DNA of 64,000 bases from the NCBI RefSeq assembly GCF_035784015.1, contig NZ_JALKOW010000006.1; one strand, given 5' to 3'. Of this stretch, positions 1-8,340 are shown in pieces. A program made the translations under genes and the position numbers. The DNA comes from Comamonas sp009360615 (GTDB taxonomy: Bacteria; Pseudomonadota; Gammaproteobacteria; Burkholderiales; Burkholderiaceae_C). Numbering within the stretch: position 1 is the stretch's first letter; each line of letters opens with the position of its first letter. The notes under the pieces are model-generated. The model was not told the DNA's origin and ran no database searches. It saw only the letters and a list, made by a program, of their open reading frames with translations.

Positions 1-158
1 GACCCTTTTTTTACGCCATCGGCCCATCAGGGGTCTCATCGCGACAGCCGCAGAAGTCCGGCACGCCAGCCCGGTCCGCCATGAGCCATCCATTGCCGCG
101 CCGACGGCGCGCCCGTGCGGTGCCCGCGCCAGATCGGCCAGCCTGGCCGGACCAGAGC

Positions 159-362
159 TCAATAGCCCGAGGCGAACACGGTGTTCCAGGAGGTTTTGGC
201 ACTGGCCAGCACGATGCCGGCCGGCAGCCTGGGGGCAGTGTCTGCCTGTGCTGCCACGGCGGCCGCCTGAGGCAGATTCATCGCGGGCAGGTATAGCGCC
301 AGCGCCAGAGCCGCCAGTGACGCTGCGCGAAGTGCATTCATCCAGCGAAAAGAGGTTTTCAT
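159..362 (-). CDS. Small predicted secreted protein, unknown function
   Basis: The 67-residue frame opens at an ATG with a strong upstream AAAGGAGAC ribosome binding site. It begins with a basic segment (MKTSFRW) followed by a hydrophobic, Ala-rich stretch to about residue 38, which looks like a Sec signal peptide. That leaves a mature part of only about 30 residues. I recognise no family. A copy of the recurrent GGACGATG operator lies 65 bp upstream in the same orientation, so it is probably induced with the steroid genes. The abrupt end could also mean it is the surviving 5' part of a longer, broken gene. Existence of the start is well supported; function is unknown. Confidence 0.6.
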   Translation of the reverse strand: MKTSFRWMNALRAASLAALALALYLPAMNLPQAAAVAAQADTAPRLPAGIVLASAKTSWNTVFASGY

Positions 363-427
363 GCTTGTCTCCTTTGCAGGCTCTATGGCCTTTCTGGCTC
401 GCAGTATGGCCGGCACGGAGAACGCCA

Positions 428-443
428 CATCGTCCATTTTGAT
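428..443 (-). promoter_or_regulatory. Recurrent operator copy 1
   Basis: Read on the minus strand this is ATCA-AAAT-GGAC-GATG, with an exact GGACGATG right half and a poor left half. It sits 65 bp upstream of the small secreted protein gene. Confidence 0.55.
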
Positions 444-623
444 GAGCAGGTATTTACTTAGGTAGCAACCCCAGAGCGACACTTCGGTGCCTCCGCCGCA
501 TGGCTTCGGATCCTGGCACGCAGAATTCCAGCCATTCGAGGGCCATCCGCGCTTTTCAGGCAGGCACGGCCCGCTGGACAGATTCACTCACACTGCAGCG
601 TGGGAACCCACTGCGGATGGCCG

Positions 624-652
624 AAAAAAAGGGCTTTGCCTGCGCAAAGCCC
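624..652 (-). terminator. Rho-independent terminator
   Basis: A 9-bp perfect stem (GGGCTTTGC / GCAAAGCCC) with a 4-base loop is followed on the minus strand by seven T. It lies 47 bp after the stop of the DUF35-MaoC gene and ends that two-gene unit. Confidence 0.85.
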
Positions 653-699
653 CAACCCTTGAAGACAGTGCCCCACCCTCACCGGGCGGGGATCGGCGA

Positions 700-1638
700 T
701 CACATGTAGAGAATCACCAGGTCGTTGATGACGGCGGGACGATCCTGGCCGACCACGTGGATATGGAGCTCCATCGTGGCCTGCACGCCGCTCCTGACCT
801 GCTCCACCGCCTTGATGCGGGCACGCGCACGGATCTTGCAGCCGGAGGGCACGGGGGTGGGAAAACGCAGGCGATCCGATCCATAGTTGACCATGTTGTT
901 GAAATCCACCACTTCATAGTCCAGCGGAATCCGGAGCTGGCTTGCCAGCACCTGCACCAGCGCGCCATGGGCAATGGTGGTGCCGAACGGGCTCTTCTCA
1001 CGCGCCTGCACGGGATCGGTGTGAATCCAGTAGTCATCGCCCGAGAGCCTGGCAAACTCGTTGATGACTTCCTGGCTCACGATGAACTCGTTGGACCAGG
1101 CGCTGTACTCCTCGGACACCAGTGACTTCATGGCCTCGATGTCCTTGACGGAAACCTTGCGCTTGGCTGCGGCAGCCTGCTCCACCACGGCAACCTGGGC
1201 CTCGGCGTCGACCTTGATGACGGCCGGCTGGCTGCCCGCATGGGCGGTAAAGCGCAGCAAGGTGACCTCGCCGGGGCGCTCGTCAAACACGGGGCGCACC
1301 TCCATGCCCACTTTCAGCGCCTCGGGATCCACACCGACCATGGTGGTGTTGATGCGCACGCCTTCACGGAGTTCGACCACGGCCAGGGCCTGGGGCATCT
1401 CGTCCGTGAATTCGGGCATGGTGGGAATGCGCGCGATGGTGAAGCTGTAGAGCGTGCCCTCGCCAGACACTTTGCGCCACTTCAGGGAGCGCGATCCGCA
1501 AGTGGGGCAATGGGTCCGTGGAAAAAACAGCGAATGTCCACGATCGCATTGCTGAATGCGCACTTCGTGGGCCTTGAGACCTTCCCAGTACGGCGCAGAA
1601 ATTTCCGTGGGATGGGGCAGAGGTTTGTTCCAAGCCAT
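700..1638 (-). CDS. DUF35-MaoC fusion, hydratase/aldolase partner
   Basis: This 312-residue protein has an N-terminal DUF35 domain (rubredoxin-like zinc ribbon plus OB fold, about residues 15-135). Its zinc knuckle contains Cys31, Cys44 and Cys47, with GH where the second Cys is usual. A C-terminal MaoC hotdog domain (about 165-312) carries the GDDYWIH hydratase motif near residue 197. DUF35 proteins are partners of thiolase-like steroid aldolases (Ltp2-ChsH2 in Mycobacterium), and MaoC domains hydrate enoyl-CoAs. The gene starts 4 bp after the thiolase-like gene, so the two are probably co-translated and form one hydratase-aldolase complex. Domain order is opposite to the paralogue at 22532-23476. 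Confidence 0.88.
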   Translation of the reverse strand: MAWNKPLPHPTEISAPYWEGLKAHEVRIQQCDRGHSLFFPRTHCPTCGSRSLKWRKVSGEGTLYSFTIARIPTMPEFTDEMPQALAVVELREGVRINTTMVGVDPEALKVGMEVRPVFDERPGEVTLLRFTAHAGSQPAVIKVDAEAQVAVVEQAAAAKRKVSVKDIEAMKSLVSEEYSAWSNEFIVSQEVINEFARLSGDDYWIHTDPVQAREKSPFGTTIAHGALVQVLASQLRIPLDYEVVDFNNMVNYGSDRLRFPTPVPSGCKIRARARIKAVEQVRSGVQATMELHIHVVGQDRPAVINDLVILYM

Positions 1639-1642
1639 GTTC

Positions 1643-2857
1643 TTATGCTCCCCGCAGGATCAACGCGCCCTGCTCGCTCATCACGCCACCGGTGCCGGAC
1701 ACATAGGCCAGATCGTGGCGAGGCAGTTGCCTGTCGCCTGCTCGCCCCTGGATCTGGTGCACTGCTTCGATCACCTGGGACATGCCGCCCGCCGTGCCGG
1801 ACTGGCCGAAGCTCAACTGGCCTCCATGGGTGTTCATGGGGAAGTTGCCCTTGAAGGTGAAGTCGTTGTCGCGCAGAAAGTCCATGCCCTTGCCCTTTGC
1901 GCAAAATCCCGCGTCTTCCAGCGTCAGCATCACGGTAATCGTGTAGCAGTCATAGATTTGCGCCATATGCATGTCGCCAGGGCGCATGCCCGCCATTTCG
2001 AACGCCTTGGCTGAGGCCGGTCCGATGGGGGTCTGGAGCATGTCGGCCATATAGGTGGGGGACTTGCTGCTCACATGTTCGCCGCAGCCGACGATGCTGA
2101 CGGGACGGTGTCTGGTGGTCCTGGCGCGGTCGGCGCGGGTGACGATCATGGCACCGCCGCCCGCAGCCGGCAGGACGATTTCCAGCACGTGCAGAGGGTC
2201 CGCCACCATGCGCGAGTTCAGCACGTCGTCCACGGTGATGGGCTGACCATAGAACATGGCATCGGGGTTGTGGCAGGCATTGAAGCGCTGGTCCACGCAG
2301 ATGCGCGCCAAAGCGGCCGCATCATAGCCATGGATCGCGCCGTAGCGCTGGGCAATCATGGCATAGCCGGTGTTCTGCGCCATATGGCCATAGGGCAGAT
2401 CCATCTCGGCCTCCGGTGCGCCAAAACGGGTGCTGTGGCCACCGAAGCGGCTGGCCTTCATGACTTCCTTGATGTGGTCGTCATGCTCGGAGATCGGCGC
2501 CATGCGCGCCGGCAGCACACAGACCACGGTATTGCACAGCCCCAGCTCGATCGCAGCGGCCGCGCGCCAGACCATGGCCACGGAGCTGGCCCCTCCCAGA
2601 TCGACCACTTCGGCAAAGTTCAGGCGCACGCCCAGGTACTCGCCGGCCATGGCCGGCACAAAGCAGCTGGCTTCATGAAAGTGCGGGGCGCTGGTGATGA
2701 GGCCGTCCACCTCGGACAGCTCCATGCCGGCGTCCTCCAGAGCCTGCAGCGCCAGGTCGGCCACCTGCTCCAGATGGAACATGCGCGGTGCCGTTGCGTA
2801 CTTCTGCGGCCTGTACTGCGCGACGCCAACCAGCGCCGCTTTTCCTTGCAAACCCAT
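1643..2857 (-). CDS. Thiolase-like steroid side-chain aldolase (Ltp2/Sal type)
   Basis: The 404-residue protein is of the SCP2-thiolase/lipid-transfer family. Where degradative thiolases carry the nucleophilic Cys it has a GGASS segment near residue 95, so thiolysis is unlikely. It retains the YDCYT motif, a C-terminal NTHGGQ motif and a GTGG motif, as in Ltp2-type retro-aldolases. These cleave a beta-hydroxyacyl-CoA steroid side chain with a DUF35 partner, encoded next door. It is the first gene of a two-gene minus operon with its own operator copy 56 bp upstream. Whether it releases acetyl-CoA (Sal1-like) or propionyl-CoA (Sal2-like) cannot be read from the sequence. Confidence 0.85.
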   Translation of the reverse strand: MGLQGKAALVGVAQYRPQKYATAPRMFHLEQVADLALQALEDAGMELSEVDGLITSAPHFHEASCFVPAMAGEYLGVRLNFAEVVDLGGASSVAMVWRAAAAIELGLCNTVVCVLPARMAPISEHDDHIKEVMKASRFGGHSTRFGAPEAEMDLPYGHMAQNTGYAMIAQRYGAIHGYDAAALARICVDQRFNACHNPDAMFYGQPITVDDVLNSRMVADPLHVLEIVLPAAGGGAMIVTRADRARTTRHRPVSIVGCGEHVSSKSPTYMADMLQTPIGPASAKAFEMAGMRPGDMHMAQIYDCYTITVMLTLEDAGFCAKGKGMDFLRDNDFTFKGNFPMNTHGGQLSFGQSGTAGGMSQVIEAVHQIQGRAGDRQLPRHDLAYVSGTGGVMSEQGALILRGA

Positions 2858-2913
2858 ATGTCTCCCTTACCAAGAAAGTGTGCATTCATTGTGTAAATGA
2901 AGCAGACCGAATC

Positions 2914-2929
2914 CATCGTCTGTAGAGAC
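2914..2929 (-). promoter_or_regulatory. Recurrent operator copy 2
   Basis: On the minus strand it reads GTCT-CTAC-AGAC-GATG, with perfect 4-bp inverted arms. It lies 56 bp upstream of the thiolase-like gene. Confidence 0.65.
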
Positions 2930-2972
2930 TAAAAAGCCGGCCCCGTACATACCCCTAATTCTCCGGGCAAAC

Positions 2973-2988
2973 GTCCATTCGGACGATG
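2973..2988 (+). promoter_or_regulatory. Recurrent operator copy 3
   Basis: It reads GTCC-ATTC-GGAC-GATG, with perfect inverted arms, 79 bp upstream of the YCF48 gene. Together with copy 2 it gives each side of this divergent promoter its own correctly oriented site. Confidence 0.72.
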
Positions 2989-3067
2989 TTGCTGAAGCTC
3001 CAAATCAAGAACCTGCACCCGTGTTTGCAATACATGCACAGCGTGTACGAATCAACAAGGAGACAAC

Positions 3068-4075
3068 GTGAAAACAGCCGTCGGTATAGGCGCAGCAGCA
3101 TTGGTGGCCTTTGCCTCAGCGCTTGCCTTTGCGCCCCGCACACCGCCCCCGTTGGCGCCCACCACCATTGGCGTCGAGCGCAGCCATTTCAACACCGTCA
3201 CGCAGGTGGGTGAACGTCTGCTGGCCGCTGGCGCACTGGGCGAGATCCTGTACTCGGACGACAAGGGCGCACACTGGCTGCAGGCACGGATCAAGGAGCA
3301 GCGTCAGGCTCTGCTCATCAGCATGGCTTTTGCGCCCGACAGAAAAACCGGCTTTGCCGTGGGTCACGAGGGCTGGATTCTGCGCAGCAAAGACAGCGGC
3401 AGCACCTGGGAGGAGGTCGCCTTCTCCAAGGAAAACGGTGAGCCTCTGATGTCGATCGCACGCCTTCCCTCGGGCGACTGGATCAGCGTCGGCGCCTTCG
3501 GCCGTGCCATCACCTCCAGGGACAACGGCCAGACCTGGGAGCCTCTGGCCCTGCCCGCAGAGGTCGAGGACAAGCACATGAACCGCATTGCCAGCACCGA
3601 GGACGGCAAGCACTGGCTGATCGTGGGCGAGCGCGGTCTGGTCATCCGATCCGAAGACTCCGGCGCCAGCTGGCAGATCGAGCCAGAGTTCTACAAGGGC
3701 TCCTTCTACAACGCCATGGCAACGCGCGAAGGCGGATGGCTGATCTACGGCATGCGCGGCAACGCCTTCGTACAGGCCGCACCGGGCATGCCCTGGCTCA
3801 AGTCGGCAATTCAGGCCCCGGTCTCCTTTTTCGGCCATGCGCAGGAAAAGGATGGAACCATCATCCTGGTGGGACAAGGCAGCATGCTCGGCCTGAGCAA
3901 GGACGGCGGCAAGAGCTTCAGTCTGCAACGCGCCAAAGGCCGCGCCACCCTGACCGACATCGTTCTGACCGGCCCCGACAGCGGCTGGATGTCCAGCGAT
4001 GCGGGTCTGCAGCCCTTCCCCCCTTCACCACAAGCCAAGGCAGCCACTCAGGCTGACCCAGGAGCGACCCCATGA
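3068..4075 (+). CDS. YCF48/BNR-repeat exported protein
   Basis: The 335-residue protein has an N-terminal signal segment (about residues 1-26) and then repeated BNR/YCF48 units of the SxDxGxxW type, such as SDDKGAHW and SKDSGSTW. This implies a periplasmic beta-propeller. It starts at a GTG placed after AAGGAGACAAC. Its stop overlaps the start of the MMPL gene (ATGA), so they are translationally coupled. YCF48-type proteins commonly sit beside MMPL/RND exporters and DUF1302/DUF1329 genes in degraders of hydrophobic compounds. A role in handling steroid at the envelope is inferred; no catalytic residues are visible. Confidence 0.88.
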   Translation: MKTAVGIGAAALVAFASALAFAPRTPPPLAPTTIGVERSHFNTVTQVGERLLAAGALGEILYSDDKGAHWLQARIKEQRQALLISMAFAPDRKTGFAVGHEGWILRSKDSGSTWEEVAFSKENGEPLMSIARLPSGDWISVGAFGRAITSRDNGQTWEPLALPAEVEDKHMNRIASTEDGKHWLIVGERGLVIRSEDSGASWQIEPEFYKGSFYNAMATREGGWLIYGMRGNAFVQAAPGMPWLKSAIQAPVSFFGHAQEKDGTIILVGQGSMLGLSKDGGKSFSLQRAKGRATLTDIVLTGPDSGWMSSDAGLQPFPPSPQAKAATQADPGATP

Positions 4076-6552
4076 CTCTGAGCGAACCTACCAGCCGGCT
4101 GGACCGGTTCATTGCATCCACGGCACGCTGGCTGATCTCGTGGAGCAAGTCCATCGTCGTACTGACGCTGGTCGCCACGGCGCTGCTGGCTGTCTCCGCC
4201 ATGCGCACGCACCTCGACCCCGGCTTCAACAAGCTGATTCCCATGCGCCATGAGTACATGTCGGCATTTCTCAAGCATGCCTCCACCTTCTCCGGTGCCA
4301 ACCGCATTCTGGTGAGCGTGGAGTGGAAGGGCCGGCAAGGCGACATCTACAACAAGGAATTCCTGGATACGCTGCGCGGCGTGACGGACGAAGTCTTCTT
4401 CACCCCCGGCGTCAATCGCGGCCAGGTGTACTCGCTGTTCACACCGAACGTGAAATACATCGAGATCACCGAAGACGGCTATGTGGGCGAGGTACTGATC
4501 CCGTCCCGCTTCGAGGCCAACGAGCAGGGACTGGCACAGGTGCGCTCCAACGTGGCCAAGTCCGGCCAGATCGGCTCCCTGGTCAGCAACGATCTGAAGT
4601 CCGCCATGGTGCGGGCCGACCTGCTCGAGGTCGACCCCAAGAGCGGCGAGAAGCTCGACTATCACCAGGTTGCGCAGCGCCTGGAGGAGATCCGCAGCAA
4701 GTTCGAAAGCAAGGACATCTCGATTCACATCATCGGGTTCTCCAAGGTGCTGGGCGACGTGATGGAAGGGCTGACCACGGTCATGACCTTCTTCGCCATC
4801 GCCTTTGTCATCACGGCCATCATGCTGCGCCTCTATACCCGGTCCACCAACATCACGGTGGTCGGCCTGGCCGTGGCATTGCTGCCTGTGATCTGGCTGC
4901 TGGGCATCCTGCCGCTGATCGGCTACGGCATCGATCCCATGTCCATCCTCGTGCCCTTTCTGATCTTCTCCATCGGCGTATCCCACGCCGTGCAGATGAC
5001 AGGCGCCTGGAAACATGACGTGCGCGCCGGCCTCAGCTCCAGCCTGGCCGCCGAGAACGCGATTCGCAAGCTGGCCATTCCCGGTGCCCTGGCGCTGCTG
5101 ACCAATGCCCTGGGCTTCATGGTCATCATGCTGATCGACATCCCCATCGTTCACGAGCTGGGTGTGACTGCCTGCATGGGCGTGCTGCTGATGATCATCA
5201 CCAACAAGGTCTTCCTGCCTGCGGTGCTGGCCAATCTGCGGCTGGAGAAGAAAGCCTTGCAGGCTCCCACCCCGACCGCCAACGGCCGCAACCCGCTCTG
5301 GTGGAAGCTGTCGGCACTGGCCGAGTCCCGCCCCGCCGCACTGACGCTTGCGGTGTCGCTGGTGCTGCTGGCGGCCGGCACCTACGAGTCGCGCAGGCTG
5401 CTGACCGGTGACGTAGGCACGGGTGCGCCCGAGCTGCGTGCCGAATCGCGCTACAACCGGGACAACGACAACATCATCGGCAGCTACTCGATCGGCATGG
5501 ATGTGCTCTCCGTCTTCGTGGAAACCTCCAATCTCGACGAAGGCTGCCTGAACTGGCAGGTGATGAATGCCGTGGAGCGCTTCGAATCGCGCATGCGACG
5601 GGTCGACGGCGTGCAATCGGTCTCCACCGTCTCCGGTCTGGCCAAGATTGCGGCATCCAGCAACAACGAGGGCAATCCCCGCTGGGCGGCGCTGCAGCGC
5701 ACCGAAGCCGCGTTGCGCTCGGGGGCCAAGGCACTGTCTCCCGATCTGGGCCTGAACACCGAGGGCTGCAAGGTCATCAATCTGCAAGTCTTCCTCAAGG
5801 ACCACGAAGGCGCCACGCTGACCCACGTGGTGGACGAGGTACGCCGCTTCATCGCGGCGGACAAGACGCCCAACGTCAAGTTCCTGCTGGCAGGGGGCAA
5901 TGCCGGCGTCGCGGCCGCCACCAACGAAGCCGTGGAACATGCCGAAGTGCAGATGCTGGGCTCCATCTTTGGCGCCATCACGCTGCTGTGCTGGCTGACC
6001 TTCCGCAGCTGGCGCGCCGTGCTGTGCATCGTCGTGCCCCTGGCTATCGTTTCCATACTCTGCAACGCCTTGATGGCCATGCTGGGCATTGGCCTCAAGG
6101 TCCCCACGCTGCCCGTGGTGGCCCTGGGGGTGGGCGTGGGTGTGGACTACGGCATCTATCTGTTCGAGAGCATGCAGCACGAGCTGCGCGAGCGCGACAT
6201 CACGCTGCGCGAGGCTTTCTATGAAGCCATGCGTCAGCGGGGCAACGCCGCCATCTTCACCGCGCTGACCATGTCCATCGGCGTGGGCACCTGGGCTTTC
6301 TCGGCGCTGAAGTTCCAGGCCGACATGGGCATCCTGCTGGCCTTCATGTTCCTGGTGAACATGCTGGGCGCCATCTTTCTGCTGCCCGCCATGGCCTACT
6401 GGTTGAATGTGGGCGTGGCCGAAGCCAGGGCACGTGTCAGGCGACTGCAACGGCAGCCCCGACATGCCCCCGCAGGCAGCGCAGGCGGCATCGGCCACGC
6501 AGGTGGCATGCTCAAACCAGAACCCCAGTCCTCCGTGAACGGCAAGGTGTGA
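4072..6552 (+). CDS. MMPL/RND-family transporter
   Basis: The 826-residue membrane protein has the RND layout. There is one helix near residues 25-42, a large soluble loop, five or six helices at about 235-400, a second large loop, and a final helix block at about 625-780. This is MMPL-type rather than tripartite AcrB-type (which is about 1000 residues). Such proteins move lipids and hydrophobic molecules across the inner membrane. It is coupled to the YCF48 gene (ATGA overlap) and to the SnoaL gene (TGATG overlap). Linkage to steroid catabolism suggests import or trafficking of steroids or their CoA-derived products. Direction and substrate are inference. Confidence 0.92.
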   Translation: MTLSEPTSRLDRFIASTARWLISWSKSIVVLTLVATALLAVSAMRTHLDPGFNKLIPMRHEYMSAFLKHASTFSGANRILVSVEWKGRQGDIYNKEFLDTLRGVTDEVFFTPGVNRGQVYSLFTPNVKYIEITEDGYVGEVLIPSRFEANEQGLAQVRSNVAKSGQIGSLVSNDLKSAMVRADLLEVDPKSGEKLDYHQVAQRLEEIRSKFESKDISIHIIGFSKVLGDVMEGLTTVMTFFAIAFVITAIMLRLYTRSTNITVVGLAVALLPVIWLLGILPLIGYGIDPMSILVPFLIFSIGVSHAVQMTGAWKHDVRAGLSSSLAAENAIRKLAIPGALALLTNALGFMVIMLIDIPIVHELGVTACMGVLLMIITNKVFLPAVLANLRLEKKALQAPTPTANGRNPLWWKLSALAESRPAALTLAVSLVLLAAGTYESRRLLTGDVGTGAPELRAESRYNRDNDNIIGSYSIGMDVLSVFVETSNLDEGCLNWQVMNAVERFESRMRRVDGVQSVSTVSGLAKIAASSNNEGNPRWAALQRTEAALRSGAKALSPDLGLNTEGCKVINLQVFLKDHEGATLTHVVDEVRRFIAADKTPNVKFLLAGGNAGVAAATNEAVEHAEVQMLGSIFGAITLLCWLTFRSWRAVLCIVVPLAIVSILCNALMAMLGIGLKVPTLPVVALGVGVGVDYGIYLFESMQHELRERDITLREAFYEAMRQRGNAAIFTALTMSIGVGTWAFSALKFQADMGILLAFMFLVNMLGAIFLLPAMAYWLNVGVAEARARVRRLQRQPRHAPAGSAGGIGHAGGMLKPEPQSSVNGKV

Positions 6553-7010
6553 TGCAGACCGCAGCAAGCACGCTGGAGCAGCTTCTCCTGGAGCATGCCC
6601 TGACCCAGCCCCTGATCCGCTATGCCACGGCCTGCGACACCCGCGACTGGGACATGCTGCAGCAGGTGTTCGCGCCCGACTGCACCACGGTCTATGGTGG
6701 CAGTTACCGCTGCGAGGGGATCGCCAAGGTGCGCCGCATGATCAGCTCACACCTTGACGGCTGCGGCCCCACGCAGCATCTGCTGGGCAATCTGGAGGTC
6801 GATGCCCACGACCCGGATCGACCGCGCAGCAGGATTCAGGTGCGTGCCGTGCACCAAGGACTGGGGGCACGCAGCCATCTGCGCTACGACGCCATCGGCT
6901 TTTACGAAGACGAATGGGTGCGGATGCCGGCAGGCTGGCGCATTCACAAGCGCAGCATGACGATGCTGCTGGAGCTCGGGGATCGCAGCGTGCTGCAACC
7001 CGCCACCTGA
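6552..7010 (+). CDS. SnoaL/NTF2-like protein, possible steroid dehydratase
   Basis: This 152-residue single-domain SnoaL_4/NTF2-fold protein is the last gene of the YCF48-MMPL operon. Its ATG overlaps the MMPL stop by one base. It shows a Tyr24-x4-Asp29 pair followed by DW, then His76 in a TQH motif and Arg134 in WRIHKR. From memory, the bile-acid 7-alpha-dehydratase BaiE uses Tyr30, Asp35, His83 and Arg146, which has almost the same spacing. The family also includes other isomerases and small cyclases, and these positions are common in SnoaL_4, so dehydratase activity is a hypothesis. Confidence 0.8.
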   Translation: MQTAASTLEQLLLEHALTQPLIRYATACDTRDWDMLQQVFAPDCTTVYGGSYRCEGIAKVRRMISSHLDGCGPTQHLLGNLEVDAHDPDRPRSRIQVRAVHQGLGARSHLRYDAIGFYEDEWVRMPAGWRIHKRSMTMLLELGDRSVLQPAT

Positions 7011-7119
7011 GCCGCAGGACTTCACCAGGCCGCGCAGCCCCGGACGCGCGGCTTTTCCATTGATCAGCGACTCCATGGATCGGTTCATGCCTATGCTGTC
7101 CAATCAGACGCAGGACATG

Positions 7120-7143
7120 AAAAAGGCCAGCGATCGCTGGCCT
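7120..7143 (-). terminator. Rho-independent terminator
   Basis: A 20-base perfect palindrome (AGGCCAGCGATCGCTGGCCT, 7124-7143) is followed on the minus strand by five T. It closes the DUF1329-DUF1302-hydrolase unit. On the plus strand there is no T run, so it acts mainly on the minus transcript. Confidence 0.8.
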
Positions 7144-7165
7144 GGCTGCGCCCCGAGAGCCTTGC

Positions 7166-8269
7166 CTACTGTTCAAACTTCACCTTGAGAAACTGCAGCA
7201 GCTGCTTGGCAGCCAGGCTGCGTGCGGTCTCGTCGCGTCCGGCGATATAGCCTACCTTGACGCAGTCTCCCAGTGCTTTGCCGCTTTGCACCCGTATCCT
7301 GTAACGCGTCTGCCGATCGGTCTGGGCGCCGGCGGGAATCAGAGGCTGGCCATTGAGGACGGGAAAGTCCCTGTCGTTGAACTCGATCGTGCAGCCGGCC
7401 AGATAGGGGCGATCCGTCATCTCGCGCGGCCTCTCGCTTTCCCAGTCATGGCCGGCCCTGGCATAGACCACGGTGCTGACTTCAGAGCCCGCCTCACGCA
7501 GGATCTTTTCCTGCTGCGCACACGCGACCAGGTCGTTGGATGCATCCTCCCCCGCGCGGAAGCTGAGAAGGGGCGAACCGGTGGTCTTGCGCGACTGCAG
7601 CAGCGCGTAGCAGGGCCCGTAGAAGTCCACATGCAGGGCAAAGGGCTGGATGAAAGGCGCCAGCTTGTCACGAATGCGTGCATCCAGGCTCAGGCGTGCC
7701 GCGACACCGCCTTTCGAAAAACCCATCACCCCGATGCGCCAGCCATCGATGGCCGGGTGCTTGTTCAAGGCCTTGAGTGCGGCATAGGCATCAGCCACGG
7801 CATCGAACTCGGAGGTTCCCATGATCTTGAACGCATAGGACATGTCTTCGCTGATGCCGCGCGGCTTGAAGCTATCGACCAGCAATGCAGCGATGCCATT
7901 GTCGGCCAGCATCTGGGCCATGTCGTTCTCGCGTCCGGGAATAGCCCCCGCACCGCCCGGCAGCACCACCATGGCAGGCACCTGCTTCCTGTCGCTGGCA
8001 CCCTTGGGCAGGAACAGCTTGCCCATGCCCATGGTGGGCTCAGCCCTGGCGGGCTGGCCGAGCAACACATCCAGGTCGTACGGGCTGCTGGACTTGAAAC
8101 GGATGTCGCCTTGCGTATCTCCGCGCAGCTCGGTGGGGGCCATCAAGGGAGCCACCTTGGGCAAGGGCGGCAACGCATCGAACAGATGCTGTGCCCCAGC
8201 CGCGGTGCTCACCAGGCCCAGAGCCACGGCCCGCAAAGGAGTGGCCCATCTTCCGGTCGGTCTTAGCAT
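7166..8269 (-). CDS. Exported alpha/beta hydrolase (dienelactone hydrolase-like)
   Basis: The 367-residue protein has an N-terminal signal segment ending near AAGAQ (residue 26). Its alpha/beta-hydrolase core has the nucleophile elbow GFSKGG near residue 185 and a late GHDW His near 275. The nucleophile is Ser, whereas classical dienelactone hydrolase uses Cys. A periplasmic esterase or lactonase is likely. It follows the DUF1302 gene but is separated from it by a hairpin with a T run, so it is probably expressed at a lower level by readthrough. Substrate is unknown; a steroid ester or lactone would fit the context. Confidence 0.82.
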   Translation of the reverse strand: MLRPTGRWATPLRAVALGLVSTAAGAQHLFDALPPLPKVAPLMAPTELRGDTQGDIRFKSSSPYDLDVLLGQPARAEPTMGMGKLFLPKGASDRKQVPAMVVLPGGAGAIPGRENDMAQMLADNGIAALLVDSFKPRGISEDMSYAFKIMGTSEFDAVADAYAALKALNKHPAIDGWRIGVMGFSKGGVAARLSLDARIRDKLAPFIQPFALHVDFYGPCYALLQSRKTTGSPLLSFRAGEDASNDLVACAQQEKILREAGSEVSTVVYARAGHDWESERPREMTDRPYLAGCTIEFNDRDFPVLNGQPLIPAGAQTDRQTRYRIRVQSGKALGDCVKVGYIAGRDETARSLAAKQLLQFLKVKFEQ

Positions 8270-8292
8270 TGGTATGCCTCCTTATCAAACAC

Positions 8293-8313
8293 AAAAGCCC
8301 GGAGAGCCGGGCT
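8293..8313 (-). terminator. Intra-operon terminator/attenuator
   Basis: A 7-bp GC-rich stem (AGCCCGG / CCGGGCT) with a 4-base loop is followed on the minus strand by four T. It lies between the DUF1302 stop and the hydrolase start, and would lower or end transcription there. Confidence 0.65.
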
Positions 8314-8340
8314 TCTGTAGTGCTGGCCCGTCGGGATGCG

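Larger units (their letters stand above)
363..699. other. Intergenic region with terminator and promoter
   Basis: This 337-base gap separates the DUF35-MaoC gene from the small secreted protein. It holds the terminator of the upstream gene, an operator copy at 428-443 and the ribosome binding site of the small gene. I see no further coding sequence in it. Confidence 0.6.

Noticed and set aside
7124..7143. 20-base palindrome considered as an attachment or operator site
   Set aside because: It is followed by five T on the minus strand right after a minus-strand gene end, which is explained by transcription termination.
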